Below are positions 8,320-15,997 of a DNA stretch of 64,000 bases, piece by piece (position 1 is the stretch's first letter; every line of letters starts with the position of its first letter). Location: NCBI RefSeq assembly GCF_014202475.1, contig NZ_JACHGV010000001.1:552186-616185 (forward strand), given 5' to 3'. Source of the stretch: Streptomyces paradoxus (GTDB lineage: Bacteria > Actinomycetota > Actinomycetes > Streptomycetales > Streptomycetaceae). The notes under the pieces were generated by a model. The model was not told where the DNA came from. It did not search any database and worked only from the letters and a program-made list of their open reading frames with translations. Both the position numbers and the translations under genes were made by a program.

Positions 8320-8342
8320 GGGTGTCTCATTACGAGACACCC
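8320..8342. promoter_or_regulatory. Perfect palindromic operator before the hydroxyquinol operon
   Basis: Nine-base arms GGGTGTCTC (8320-8328) and GAGACACCC (8334-8342) flank ATTAC. It lies between the monooxygenase start (8244) and the regulator start (8566), well placed to control both. It matches the site at 3251-3269. Confidence 0.7.
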
Positions 8343-8521
8343 GGTGGGGCGGGCCGTGTCAGGTACGAGCATCCGGTGAGGCGCGCCGTTGCGTGTGCGG
8401 GCACCGGTGAGGCAGGCCGTTGCGTGTGCGGGCACCCGTGAGGCAGGCCGCGCGATGTGCGAGCACCCGGTGAGGCAGGCCGCGCCATGTGCGAGCACCC
8501 GGTGAAGCGGGACGGAACCGG
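8333..8521. repeat. Six-copy degenerate tandem repeat (30-33 bp unit)
   Basis: Copies start at 8333, 8366, 8398, 8429, 8460 and 8492. Each opens CGAGCAC or CGGGCAC, followed by CCGGTGAGGC and a GTGTG or ATGTG tail. The first copy begins with the right arm of the 8320 palindrome (CGAGACACCCGG), so the repeats look like an expansion of the operator flank. The array fills most of the non-coding gap 8245-8565. A further inverted repeat, CGTTC-AACC-GAACG, lies at 8533-8546. Confidence 0.75.
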
Positions 8522-8565
8522 CGATTGTTTCCCGTTCAACCGAACGCGCTACGGTGGTCCGTGCC

Positions 8566-10281
8566 GTGACCACCACAGACTCTTCCCCCGCAGCCACCGC
8601 CCGGCCCTCGCTGCGCGCCGCTCGCGAGCGGTTCCTGGCGGGGCGTCCGCTGCCCCCGGGAGTGCCGGAAGAGGTCGTCGCGGCGTGGCGGCGGGCGCGG
8701 TTCTTCGGTGTGCCGCACGACTTGGAGGAGCCGTCGGCGTGTCCGCCGCTCCCCGGGGAGTCGCCACTGCTCGGTGCCGCCCGGCCGGTGCTCGACCGGG
8801 TCGTCCCCGCACTGAGCGCGGGCGGGTCGCTGCTCGTCCTGACCGACGAGCGGCTGCGCGTGCTGTGGACGGCGGGGAGCTCGCCCGGGTCGCGTGTGTG
8901 CGCCGTCCTGTCGGAGCAGGAGGTCGGCAACAACAGCGCGGCCCTCGCCCTGCGTGCCCGGAGCCGGGCCGAGGTGCACGGGCCCGAGCACTTCCTCGAC
9001 CGATGGCAGGACGTGTCCGCGGTCAGCGTCCCGGTGCTCGGCCCGGAGAGCGGGCAGGTGCTGGGCACGCTGACGGTCGTGTCCCGGCTGTCCGCCGCGG
9101 GCCGGCCGCATCCGCAGGCGGCCCTCGCCGAGGCGACGGTCGCGGCGGTCGAGACCGAACTGCGGACACGGGCCGGGCGGGGCGAACGGGTGCTGCTGGA
9201 CGCCTACGTGCTGGCCGCGCGGGGGCAGGACCGGGCCGTGGCGGCCCTCGACGGCCGCAACCGGCTGGTCAGCGACGCGGCCCAGCGGCTGCTGACGCCC
9301 GAGGTGCTCGGAGTGCTGGAACGTACGGCGGCCGGCGCCTCCGACACGGACGTCACGGGCTTCGCGGAGCTGCCGGAGGGGGCCGGATGCACCGCGCGTG
9401 TCACTCCGGTCCGCCTGGACGGCAGGACCATCGGGATCGTGGCCGCCCTGGAACCCCTCGACGATCCGGCGCCCCCGGCCCCGGCCCCGTCCCCGCCGGT
9501 CGCGCTGACCGGCTCCTCGCTCCCCTGGCGGCACGCCGTCGGCCATGCCGTCGAACTGGCCCGCTCCCGGGAGCCCCTGCTGCTCACCGGTGAGCGCGGC
9601 ACGGGCAAGAGCGCGCTGGCGCGGGAGCTGTTGGGCCCGGATTCCGTACAGGTCGCCGACGCGGCGCTGGACCCCGGCCTCGGCCAGGCTCTGCCCGCAC
9701 GGCACCCCGGCGACCCACTGCTGCTCCGTCACGGTGAGCGCCTCGCGCAGCCCGGCGTGGCGGCACTCAACTCCCTGCTCGACCAGCACCCGGACACCCG
9801 GCTGCTGGTCACTTACACACCCGGCGCACCGGTGGGCCCCTGCCTCCAGCGCCTCCTGGACAAACTGTCCGCCCGCTCGGTGGCCCTGCCGCCGCTCCGC
9901 GAACGCACCGAGGACATCAGGGAACTCCTGCCGGCCCTCGCACCTCGTCCGGCACCCGGGCAACCGCCGCTGACCTGGACCCTGGACGCCCTGCGCGCGC
10001 TCCAGCGGTACCCGTGGCCCGGGAACGTCACCGAGCTGGCCCATGTCGTACGGGCCCTGGCGGAGCAGCGGCGGCCGACCGGGCCGGTGCGCCGGGCGGA
10101 GCTGCCGGACGCCGTCCGGGAAGGACCGGCCGCGCGCCCGCTCAGCCCGATGGAGCACGCCGAACGCGCGGCGATCCTGGAGGCGCTGCGCCGGCACGGC
10201 GGCAACAAGGCACGCGCGGCGGCCGCGCTGGGGATCGGCCGGGCGACGCTGTACCGCAAGCTGCGGGGATACCGGCACTGA
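8566..10281 (+). CDS. GAF-domain/Fis-type transcriptional regulator (AcoR-like, degenerate AAA+)
   Basis: A 571-residue regulator in the AcoR order. Residues about 70-220 form a GAF-like sensor (EQEVGNNSAALAL, then PVLGPESGQVLGTLTV). The central AAA+ domain has a good Walker A (GERGTGKSALA), but LLLRHGERL stands where the Walker B LFLDE is expected. The sigma-54-contacting GAFTGA loop is absent. The C-terminal Fis-type helix-turn-helix reads NKARAAAALGIGRATLYRKL. Since Streptomyces lacks sigma-54, such proteins probably act as ordinary activators or repressors. GTG 8566 was chosen because GGTGG precedes it; GTG 8554 in the same frame is possible. The probable targets are the palindromes at 8320 and 3251. 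Confidence 0.85.
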   Translation: MTTTDSSPAATARPSLRAARERFLAGRPLPPGVPEEVVAAWRRARFFGVPHDLEEPSACPPLPGESPLLGAARPVLDRVVPALSAGGSLLVLTDERLRVLWTAGSSPGSRVCAVLSEQEVGNNSAALALRARSRAEVHGPEHFLDRWQDVSAVSVPVLGPESGQVLGTLTVVSRLSAAGRPHPQAALAEATVAAVETELRTRAGRGERVLLDAYVLAARGQDRAVAALDGRNRLVSDAAQRLLTPEVLGVLERTAAGASDTDVTGFAELPEGAGCTARVTPVRLDGRTIGIVAALEPLDDPAPPAPAPSPPVALTGSSLPWRHAVGHAVELARSREPLLLTGERGTGKSALARELLGPDSVQVADAALDPGLGQALPARHPGDPLLLRHGERLAQPGVAALNSLLDQHPDTRLLVTYTPGAPVGPCLQRLLDKLSARSVALPPLRERTEDIRELLPALAPRPAPGQPPLTWTLDALRALQRYPWPGNVTELAHVVRALAEQRRPTGPVRRAELPDAVREGPAARPLSPMEHAERAAILEALRRHGGNKARAAAALGIGRATLYRKLRGYRH

Positions 10282-10338
10282 GTCACGGGCACGCACGACG
10301 GCCCCTGCGTACGCGCGGCAAGCCGTGACGGCGCACAA

Positions 10339-10380
10339 CAGCTCGGGCGGGTCGAGAAAGATCTCGACCCGCCCGAGCTG
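10339..10380. terminator. Perfect 19-bp hairpin between the regulator and tRNA-Leu
   Basis: The segment 10339-10357 is an exact reverse complement of 10362-10380, with a four-base loop. It sits between converging transcripts (regulator rightward, tRNA leftward) and ends six bases from the tRNA 3' end, so it can serve both. Confidence 0.9.
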
Positions 10381-10385
10381 GTCTG

Positions 10386-10470
10386 TGTCCGAGGGGGGAC
10401 TTGAACCCCCACGCCCGATAAAGGGCACTAGCACCTCAAGCTAGCGCGTCTGCCATTCCGCCACCCGGAC
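10386..10470 (-). tRNA. tRNA-Leu (anticodon GAG)
   Basis: On the minus strand the RNA begins GTCCGGGTGGCGGAATGGCA. The acceptor stem is G1-G7 with CCTCGGAC and discriminator A. The anticodon stem CTAGC/GCTAG has loop TTGAGGT, giving anticodon GAG. It has the long leucine variable arm and GGTTCAAGTCC in the T arm. CCA is not encoded. Confidence 0.97.
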
Positions 10471-10612
10471 CAGGTGTCTGCCGCCTTGCCAGGGGTGTTC
10501 CCCGCGGCGACACGGACAACAATACCAAGGTTTCGGAGTGCCTTTCACCTGCGTTTCCGTCCGCATGGCGGGGGTCCGGGACCTCGCGCTCCGATACCTC
10601 TAGGGTCGCACC

Positions 10613-11944
10613 ATGAGTGACTGGATGGTTACGCAGGGCTCCTCCGCGGGACGCCGCCCGCGGACGCTGTCGCCGCTCAGGGAGCATCTGCGGGACACGT
10701 TCTGGTTCGCCCCGACCGCGGCGATGGTCAGCGTTTTCGTGGTCTGGGTGGGGGCGCAGGCGCTCGACACGGCGATCGTCGACGCGCTCCAGGAGGACCG
10801 GGACTACGAGACGCTCGACGAACTGCTGCGGTTCGCGGAGGACGCGAAGGCCGTGGTGAGCGCGGTCGGGTCGGCGATGATGACCTTCATCGGTGTGGTC
10901 TTCAGCATCTCGCTGGTGGCCGTGCAGATGGCGAGCGGGCAGTTCACCCCGCGCGTGGTGCGGCTCTTCGTCCGGAGCCGGATCACCAAGGCGACCTTCG
11001 CGGTGTTCCTGGCGACGTTCGTACTGACCCTGCTGGTCCTGACGAGCTTCGACAGCGTCGAGGACCCCCGGGCCGTCACCTCGGTGCCCTTGGTGCAGTC
11101 GGTGCTCACCCTCTGCATGGTCGGGCTGAGCCTGCTGCTCTTCGTGCTGTACGTGAACTCCACTCTCAGGCTGATGCGGATCAGCCATGTGATCGCCCGG
11201 ATCGCCTCGGAGTCCTTCCGGGTGGCCGCCTCGGTGCCCGTGCCGGCGGGCGGGCAGGACGACCCCGGCCTGGGCGCCGCGACCGCCTGGGTGCCACACG
11301 AGGGCCGGGCGGGGGTGCTGCGGGATGTACACATCTCGCGGCTGGTGCGGGTGGCGCGCAAGCACGGGGTCGTGCTGCGGCTGATCCCGCGGACCGGGGA
11401 CTTCGTGGTGCCGGGCATGCCCGTGCTGGCGGTCCACGGCGGGCCGGTCCCGCCGCGCCGGGCACTGCGCTACGCGGTCTCCGTGGGGGTGGAGCGGACC
11501 TACCACCAGGATCTCGGTTTCGGGCTGCGGCAACTGGCCGACATCGCGTTGCGCGCCCTGTCGTCCGCGATCAACGATCCGACGACGGCCGTGCAGGCGC
11601 TGGACCGTATCGTCCAGTTCCTGGCCGCGCTGAGCCGACGGCCGTTGGATGCCGCCCTGTACCGGGACCGGGCCGGTGTGCTGCGGCTGGTGCAGCCGGT
11701 GCCCGGCTGGGCCGAGCTGGTGGACCTCGGGTTCACCGAGGTGCGGGGGTGCGCGCCCGGAAATCCGCAGGTGTGCCGGCGCATGCTGGCCGGCCTGGAC
11801 GACCTGCTCCTGCTCGCGCCGCCGGAGCGCCGCGCGCCGCTGCTGCGCCATCGCGAACTGCTCCGCCAGGCGATCGACCTGACTGCACCGAACCCGGCGG
11901 ACCGGGACTTCGCACTGCACCCGGACCGGCAGGGGATCGGCTGA
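10613..11944 (+). CDS. DUF2254 multi-pass membrane protein
   Basis: A 443-residue membrane protein of the DUF2254 family, whose function is unknown. Four membrane segments lie in the first 185 residues (around AAMVSVFVVWVGAQAL, MMTFIGVVFSISLVAVQMA, FAVFLATFVLTLLVL, VQSVLTLCMVGLSLLLFVLYV). The family-typical VQMASGQFTPRVVRLF follows the second. The long soluble C-terminal half contains LRQLADIALRALSSAINDPTTA, a strongly conserved stretch of this family. The gene stands alone between the tRNA and the oxalate block. No cofactor or catalytic motif was recognised. Confidence 0.88.
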   Translation: MSDWMVTQGSSAGRRPRTLSPLREHLRDTFWFAPTAAMVSVFVVWVGAQALDTAIVDALQEDRDYETLDELLRFAEDAKAVVSAVGSAMMTFIGVVFSISLVAVQMASGQFTPRVVRLFVRSRITKATFAVFLATFVLTLLVLTSFDSVEDPRAVTSVPLVQSVLTLCMVGLSLLLFVLYVNSTLRLMRISHVIARIASESFRVAASVPVPAGGQDDPGLGAATAWVPHEGRAGVLRDVHISRLVRVARKHGVVLRLIPRTGDFVVPGMPVLAVHGGPVPPRRALRYAVSVGVERTYHQDLGFGLRQLADIALRALSSAINDPTTAVQALDRIVQFLAALSRRPLDAALYRDRAGVLRLVQPVPGWAELVDLGFTEVRGCAPGNPQVCRRMLAGLDDLLLLAPPERRAPLLRHRELLRQAIDLTAPNPADRDFALHPDRQGIG

Positions 11945-11973
11945 GAGTCCAGGGCCCGAGTGGCGCCGGGCCC

Positions 11974-12040
11974 TGTTCGGCGTCGGGCCGTGTTCGGCGT
12001 CGGGCCTGCCGGACGAACGGATCCTGTTCGGCGTCCGACG
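11974..12040. repeat. Short direct repeats in an intergenic gap
   Basis: TGTTCGGCGTCGGGCC occurs at 11974-11989 and 11991-12006, with a diverged third copy TGTTCGGCGTCCGACG at 12025-12040. They lie in the gap between the convergent DUF2254 and aldehyde dehydrogenase genes. Confidence 0.7.
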
Positions 12041-12096
12041 CCGGCCCCCCGCAGACTGACCGCGTGGCGAACCGGCGCCGGACGCGCCCCCCTTCC

Positions 12097-13638
12097 TCAG
12101 GGCAGCAGCTGGTACTCCGGGAAGTTCCCCGGCAGCCGCTCCCCCTCCGGGCCCCGCGTCACGGCGCGCACCAGCAGGTCACCGCCGACGAACGCGCCGC
12201 GCCAGGACGCGCCGAGCCCGCCGAACAGTTCGTCGCGGTCGCCCCGGGAGCGGGGCGTGCCGTGGCCGACCTTGAACGCGCGGATGTGCGGGGCGAGCCG
12301 GTCGTACGTCGCCCGGTCGTCCGTGGACAGCGTGGCGACCAGCGCGCCGTTGGAGGCGTTCATCGCGGCCAGCAGCTCCGCTTCCGTGTCGACCAGGACG
12401 ATCGTGTCGACCGGCCCGAACGGCTCCGCGTGGTGCAGCGGAGAGGACGAGGGCGGATTGAGGAGCGTGACCGGCTGGACATAGGCGGAGGTGTCCTGGC
12501 CGGGCAGGAAGCGGGCGTCGTCGGGCGTGGCGCGGTGCAGCGGTACGGCGCCGCGCTCGATCGCCTCGGAGACCTGGTCCTGCAGTTCCTTCGCCTTGGC
12601 CGCGTTGATCACCGGCCCGAAGTCCAGCTCCGGGTACGGGTCGTCCGGGTGCTCCACGGCGAGCGGATGCCCGACTCCGAGCGTCCGCACCGCCGGTAGG
12701 TACGCCGCCAGGAACGCGTCGAACAGGTGTCGCTGGACGACGAAGCGCGGGTACGCCGTGCAGCGCTGCTTGCCGTAGTCGAAGAGCTTGGGGATCACCG
12801 CGGTGAGCGTGTCCCAGTCCGAGTAGTTCCAGATGCCCCAGGTGTTGAGCCCTTCCTGTTCGAGTACATGTCGTTTGCCGAGGTCGGCGACGGCCGTGGC
12901 GACGGCGGCTCCGGTGTCACGGCCGCCGACGAAGGAGACGCAGCCGATCTCGGGCGCCCGCACCAGCGCCTGTGACAGCTCGCCTCCGCTGCCGCTGACG
13001 AGGGTCACGGGGATTCCCTCGCGGGCGGCGAGAGCACAGGCCAGGGTCAGACAGGCGACACCGCCGTCGGTCGGGGTCTTGGCGATGACCGCGTTGCCTG
13101 CCAGTGCCTGGACCAGCACTGCGTGAACGAGCACGCTCATCGGGTAGTTCCAGCTGGCGATGTTGGACACGGGGCCGTCCAGCGGGGTGCGCCCGGCGAG
13201 CATCGGTTCGATGCCGTCGACGTACCAGCGGACCCCGTCGACGGCCCGGTCGACGTCCGCCTGGGCGAGCCGCCAGGGCTTGCCGATCTCCCAGACGAGC
13301 AGGAGCGCGAGCAGACCGCGGTGTTCGGCGAGGGCGTCGAGGGTGGCCGCGACCCGGGCCCGGCGCTCCTCCAGGGGGAGGTGCCGCCAGGCACGGCGCT
13401 GGTCCAGTGCGGCGCAGACGGCCCGGTGGGCGGTGGTCCCGTCCAGACGGGGCGGGCCGGCGATCGGGCTGCCGTCGACCGGGCTGACGGCGGGCAGGAC
13501 CCTGCCGTCGGCCTGCCAGGCGCCGTTCCAGAGGTTGAGGACCCGGTCGTCACGGAAGGCCTCGGGGGCGGCGGCGAGGCAGCGCCGCCATGCGTCGGAC
13601 CAGGACGTGCCGGTCTTGAGGGTGAGGGTGGGTGCCAT
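12097..13638 (-). CDS. Aldehyde dehydrogenase-family protein
   Basis: A 513-residue NAD(P)-dependent aldehyde dehydrogenase relative. The catalytic cysteine is Cys293 in GKQRCTAYPR. General-base glutamates lie at 260-262 in VLEQEGLN, a variant of the usual ELGG motif. The nucleotide-binding stretch is SFVGGRDTGAAVATA. ATG 13638 has GGAG seven bases upstream and was preferred over an in-frame ATG at 13662. It is transcribed in the same direction as sucD and sucC, about 120 bases after sucD. Next to oxalate genes it could oxidise glyoxylate, glycolaldehyde or a semialdehyde feeding the CoA ligase, but the substrate is not readable. It differs enough from classical family members to be its own subfamily. 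Confidence 0.8.
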   Translation of the reverse strand: MAPTLTLKTGTSWSDAWRRCLAAAPEAFRDDRVLNLWNGAWQADGRVLPAVSPVDGSPIAGPPRLDGTTAHRAVCAALDQRRAWRHLPLEERRARVAATLDALAEHRGLLALLLVWEIGKPWRLAQADVDRAVDGVRWYVDGIEPMLAGRTPLDGPVSNIASWNYPMSVLVHAVLVQALAGNAVIAKTPTDGGVACLTLACALAAREGIPVTLVSGSGGELSQALVRAPEIGCVSFVGGRDTGAAVATAVADLGKRHVLEQEGLNTWGIWNYSDWDTLTAVIPKLFDYGKQRCTAYPRFVVQRHLFDAFLAAYLPAVRTLGVGHPLAVEHPDDPYPELDFGPVINAAKAKELQDQVSEAIERGAVPLHRATPDDARFLPGQDTSAYVQPVTLLNPPSSSPLHHAEPFGPVDTIVLVDTEAELLAAMNASNGALVATLSTDDRATYDRLAPHIRAFKVGHGTPRSRGDRDELFGGLGASWRGAFVGGDLLVRAVTRGPEGERLPGNFPEYQLLP

Positions 13639-13761
13639 GGGGTTGCTCCGCTCTCGGTGCACAGTCGGGGGCGGGGAATCGGCGTGGGTGGTTCGGTGTC
13701 GGTGGTTCGACGTCGGTGGCCCGGCAATCGGCCTCAGCCGCGCACGAGCACGGTGGCCCGG

Positions 13762-14676
13762 CTACCGCCCTTCCAGCCGCGCGAGCACCAGCTTCGCCGT
13801 CTCTGTCGGGGTGCTGCCCACGCTCACACCGACCGCCTCCAGTGCCTCCTTCTTCGCCTGCGCGGTACCGGAGGAGCCCGACACGATCGCACCCGCGTGG
13901 CCCATGGTCTTGCCCTCGGGCGCGGTGAAACCGGCGATGTAGCCGACGACCGGCTTGGTGACGTGCTCACGGACGTACGCCGCCGCGCGTTCCTCCGCGT
14001 CGCCGCCGATCTCGCCGATGAGGACGATCAGTTCGGTGTCGGGGTCGTCCTGGAAGGCGGCGAGGCAGTCGATGTGCGTGGTGCCGACGACGGGGTCGCC
14101 GCCGATGCCGACGCAGGTGGAGAAGCCGATGTCGCGCAGCTCGTACATGAGCTGGTACGTCAGCGTGCCGGACTTGGACACCAGTCCGATCCGGCCCGGC
14201 TTGGTGATGTCGGCCGGGATGATGCCCGCGTTGGACTGTCCGGGCGTGATGAGGCCCGGGCAGTTGGGGCCGACGATGCGGGTGCCCTTGTCCTTCGCGT
14301 AGGCGGTGAAGGCCACGGAGTCGTGGACCGGGATGCCCTCGGTGATGACGACGGCGAGGGCGATGCCGGCATCGGCGGCCTCGACGACGGCCGCCTTGGC
14401 GAAGGCGGGCGGCACGAAGACCACGGTGACGTCGGCTCCGGTCGCGCGCATGCCGTCGGCGACCGAGCCGAAGACGGGCACGGCCCTGGGGGCACCTCCC
14501 AGGCCCTCAAGGCACTGGGGGACGTCGAAGTCGACGGTGCGGCCCGCCTTGCGCGGGTTGACCCCGCCGACGACGTTCGTGCCGGCCGCGAGCATCCGCC
14601 GCGTGTGCTTCATGCCCTCGCCGCCGGTCATGCCCTGGACGAGGACCTTGCTCTCCTTGGTGAGGTAGATGGCCAT
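13762..14676 (-). CDS. sucD: Succinate-CoA ligase alpha subunit (second-copy type)
   Basis: A 304-residue alpha subunit: CoA-binding Rossmann domain ([19 protein letters not shown], then [15 protein letters not shown]), ligase domain, and the phospho-histidine in [18 protein letters not shown]. With SucC it interconverts succinate, CoA and ATP with succinyl-CoA; the related malate thiokinase cannot be excluded from sequence. Between AGRTVDFD and VPVFGSV there is a 13-residue insert ([13 protein letters not shown]) encoded by a GC-rich repeat element, listed separately. It starts 15 bases after the sucC stop. The genomic position beside oxalate genes rather than the TCA operon suggests a specialised paralogue. 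Confidence 0.9.
   Translation of the reverse strand: MAIYLTKESKVLVQGMTGGEGMKHTRRMLAAGTNVVGGVNPRKAGRTVDFDVPQCLEGLGGAPRAVPVFGSVADGMRATGADVTVVFVPPAFAKAAVVEAADAGIALAVVITEGIPVHDSVAFTAYAKDKGTRIVGPNCPGLITPGQSNAGIIPADITKPGRIGLVSKSGTLTYQLMYELRDIGFSTCVGIGGDPVVGTTHIDCLAAFQDDPDTELIVLIGEIGGDAEERAAAYVREHVTKPVVGYIAGFTAPEGKTMGHAGAIVSGSSGTAQAKKEALEAVGVSVGSTPTETAKLVLARLEGR
14484..14522. repeat. Dispersed GC-rich Streptomyces repeat inside sucD
   Basis: The stretch CCCTGGGGGCACCTCCCAGG continues with CCCTCAAGGCACTGGGGGA. I recognise this partly palindromic sequence as a repeat scattered through Streptomyces genomes. Here it is in frame in sucD and encodes an extra surface segment between CoA-domain strands. 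Confidence 0.6.
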
Positions 14677-14690
14677 GGCGTTCCCTCTCC

Positions 14691-15821
14691 TCAGGCCGTG
14701 GTGGCGAGTTCGGCGGCACGGGCGGCGGCGCCGTCCATGGTGGTGGCCTGCTGGACCAGCGGATGGGCGTACTCGTCGAGGACGGCCCGGCCCCGGGCCG
14801 CGTTGTTGCCGTCCAGACGGACGACCAGCGGTTTGGTCAGCCGGACGGTCTCCAGGGCCTGCACGATGCCGTCGGCGACCGCGTCACAGGCGGTGATCCC
14901 GCCGAAGACGTTGACGAAGACGGATTTCACGGCCGGGTCGGAGAGGATGACCGACAGCCCGTCCGCCATCACCTGGGCGCTCGCTCCGCCGCCGATGTCG
15001 AGGAAGTTGGCGGGTCGCGCGCCGCAGCCCGCGACCACGTCGAGGGTGGACATGACGAGGCCCGCCCCGTTGCCGATGATGCCGACCTCGCCGTCGAGCT
15101 TGACGTAGTTGAGGCCCTTGGCGGCGGCCGCGGCCTCCAGCGAGTCTTCGTGCTCCACGTCGTCGGCGCCCCACCGGGCCTGTCGGAAGCGGGCGTTGTC
15201 GTCGAGGGTGACCTTGCCGTCCAGGGCGAGGATCTGTCCCTGCCGGGTGCGCACGAGCGGGTTCACCTCGACCAGGAGGGCGTCCTCGCGGACCAGGCCC
15301 TCCCAGAGCCGGATGATGACGTCCACGGTCTGCGGCGGCAGCCCGGCCGCCTCGGCGATCTCACCGGCCTTCGCGGAGGTGACGCCCTCGGCGGGATCGA
15401 CGGGCACGCGGGCCACGGCCTCGGGACGGGTGGCGGCGACGTCCTCGATGTCCATGCCGCCCTCTGCCGAGGCGATCGCGAGGAACCGGCCCGCAGCGCG
15501 GTCGAGTACGTAGGACACGTAGAACTCGGTCTCGATGTCCACGGGCTGGGCCAGCATGACCTTGCCGACCGTGTGGCCCTTGATGTGCATGCCGAGGATC
15601 TGACGGGCGGTGAGCTCGGCGGCGGCGGGGTCGGCGGCGAGCTTCACTCCGCCCGCCTTGCCCCGTCCACCGGTCTTCACCTGGGCCTTCACCACCACCC
15701 GCCCGCCGAGCCCGCGCGCGATGTCGCGTGCCTGCTTGGGCGAGTCGGTGACCTCGGCTCGCGGCACCAAGATGCCGTGTTCTGCGAAGAGTTCCCTTGC
15801 CTGGTGTTCGTACAGGTCCAT
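14691..15821 (-). CDS. sucC: Succinate-CoA ligase beta subunit (second-copy type)
   Basis: A 376-residue beta subunit beginning [17 protein letters not shown], with an ATP-grasp domain ([40 protein letters not shown]) and the C-terminal ligase domain ([36 protein letters not shown]). It partners SucD immediately downstream. ATG 15821 has GGAG upstream, whereas an upstream in-frame start at 15950 lies inside the divergent promoter. Divergent from oxc across a gap holding the 15924 palindrome, so co-regulation with oxalate use is likely. Confidence 0.92.
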   Translation of the reverse strand: MDLYEHQARELFAEHGILVPRAEVTDSPKQARDIARGLGGRVVVKAQVKTGGRGKAGGVKLAADPAAAELTARQILGMHIKGHTVGKVMLAQPVDIETEFYVSYVLDRAAGRFLAIASAEGGMDIEDVAATRPEAVARVPVDPAEGVTSAKAGEIAEAAGLPPQTVDVIIRLWEGLVREDALLVEVNPLVRTRQGQILALDGKVTLDDNARFRQARWGADDVEHEDSLEAAAAAKGLNYVKLDGEVGIIGNGAGLVMSTLDVVAGCGARPANFLDIGGGASAQVMADGLSVILSDPAVKSVFVNVFGGITACDAVADGIVQALETVRLTKPLVVRLDGNNAARGRAVLDEYAHPLVQQATTMDGAAARAAELATTA

Positions 15822-15923
15822 TCCGGCTCCTGACTGCTGTGTCTTCTGGGGAGCGACCCCCAGTCCCCCGAAAGTGCCGCACGCCCCCTGGACACCACCC
15901 ACCGGATGCGGGATAACAAGCTT

Positions 15924-15947
15924 CATACAGTATTCGTCGACTGTATG
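15924..15947. promoter_or_regulatory. Palindromic operator between sucC and oxc
   Basis: CATACAGT (15924-15931) and ACTGTATG (15940-15947) are perfect 8-bp inverted arms around ATTCGTCG. It lies 50 bases before the oxc start and about 100 before sucC. Its TACAGT/ACTGTA core and neighbouring TTCGTCGAC recur at 46359-46385, and a related core lies at 43634-43655. Confidence 0.65.
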
Positions 15948-15997
15948 CAATGTACTGCGAGCCGCTCCAACCCCCTACGAAGGGACAGGACTTCGCC

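Noticed and set aside
8333..8521. CRISPR array
   Set aside because: The units are contiguous imperfect tandem repeats without unique spacers, and no cas genes are present.
10386..10470. tRNA-Leu as an integration site for a mobile element
   Set aside because: No integrase gene or direct repeat of the tRNA 3' end was seen nearby; the flanking genes look like ordinary core genes.
15950..15997. Longer N-terminus for oxalyl-CoA decarboxylase
   Set aside because: The extra 16 codons overlap the region just after the operator and have no ribosome site, while ATG 15998 has one.
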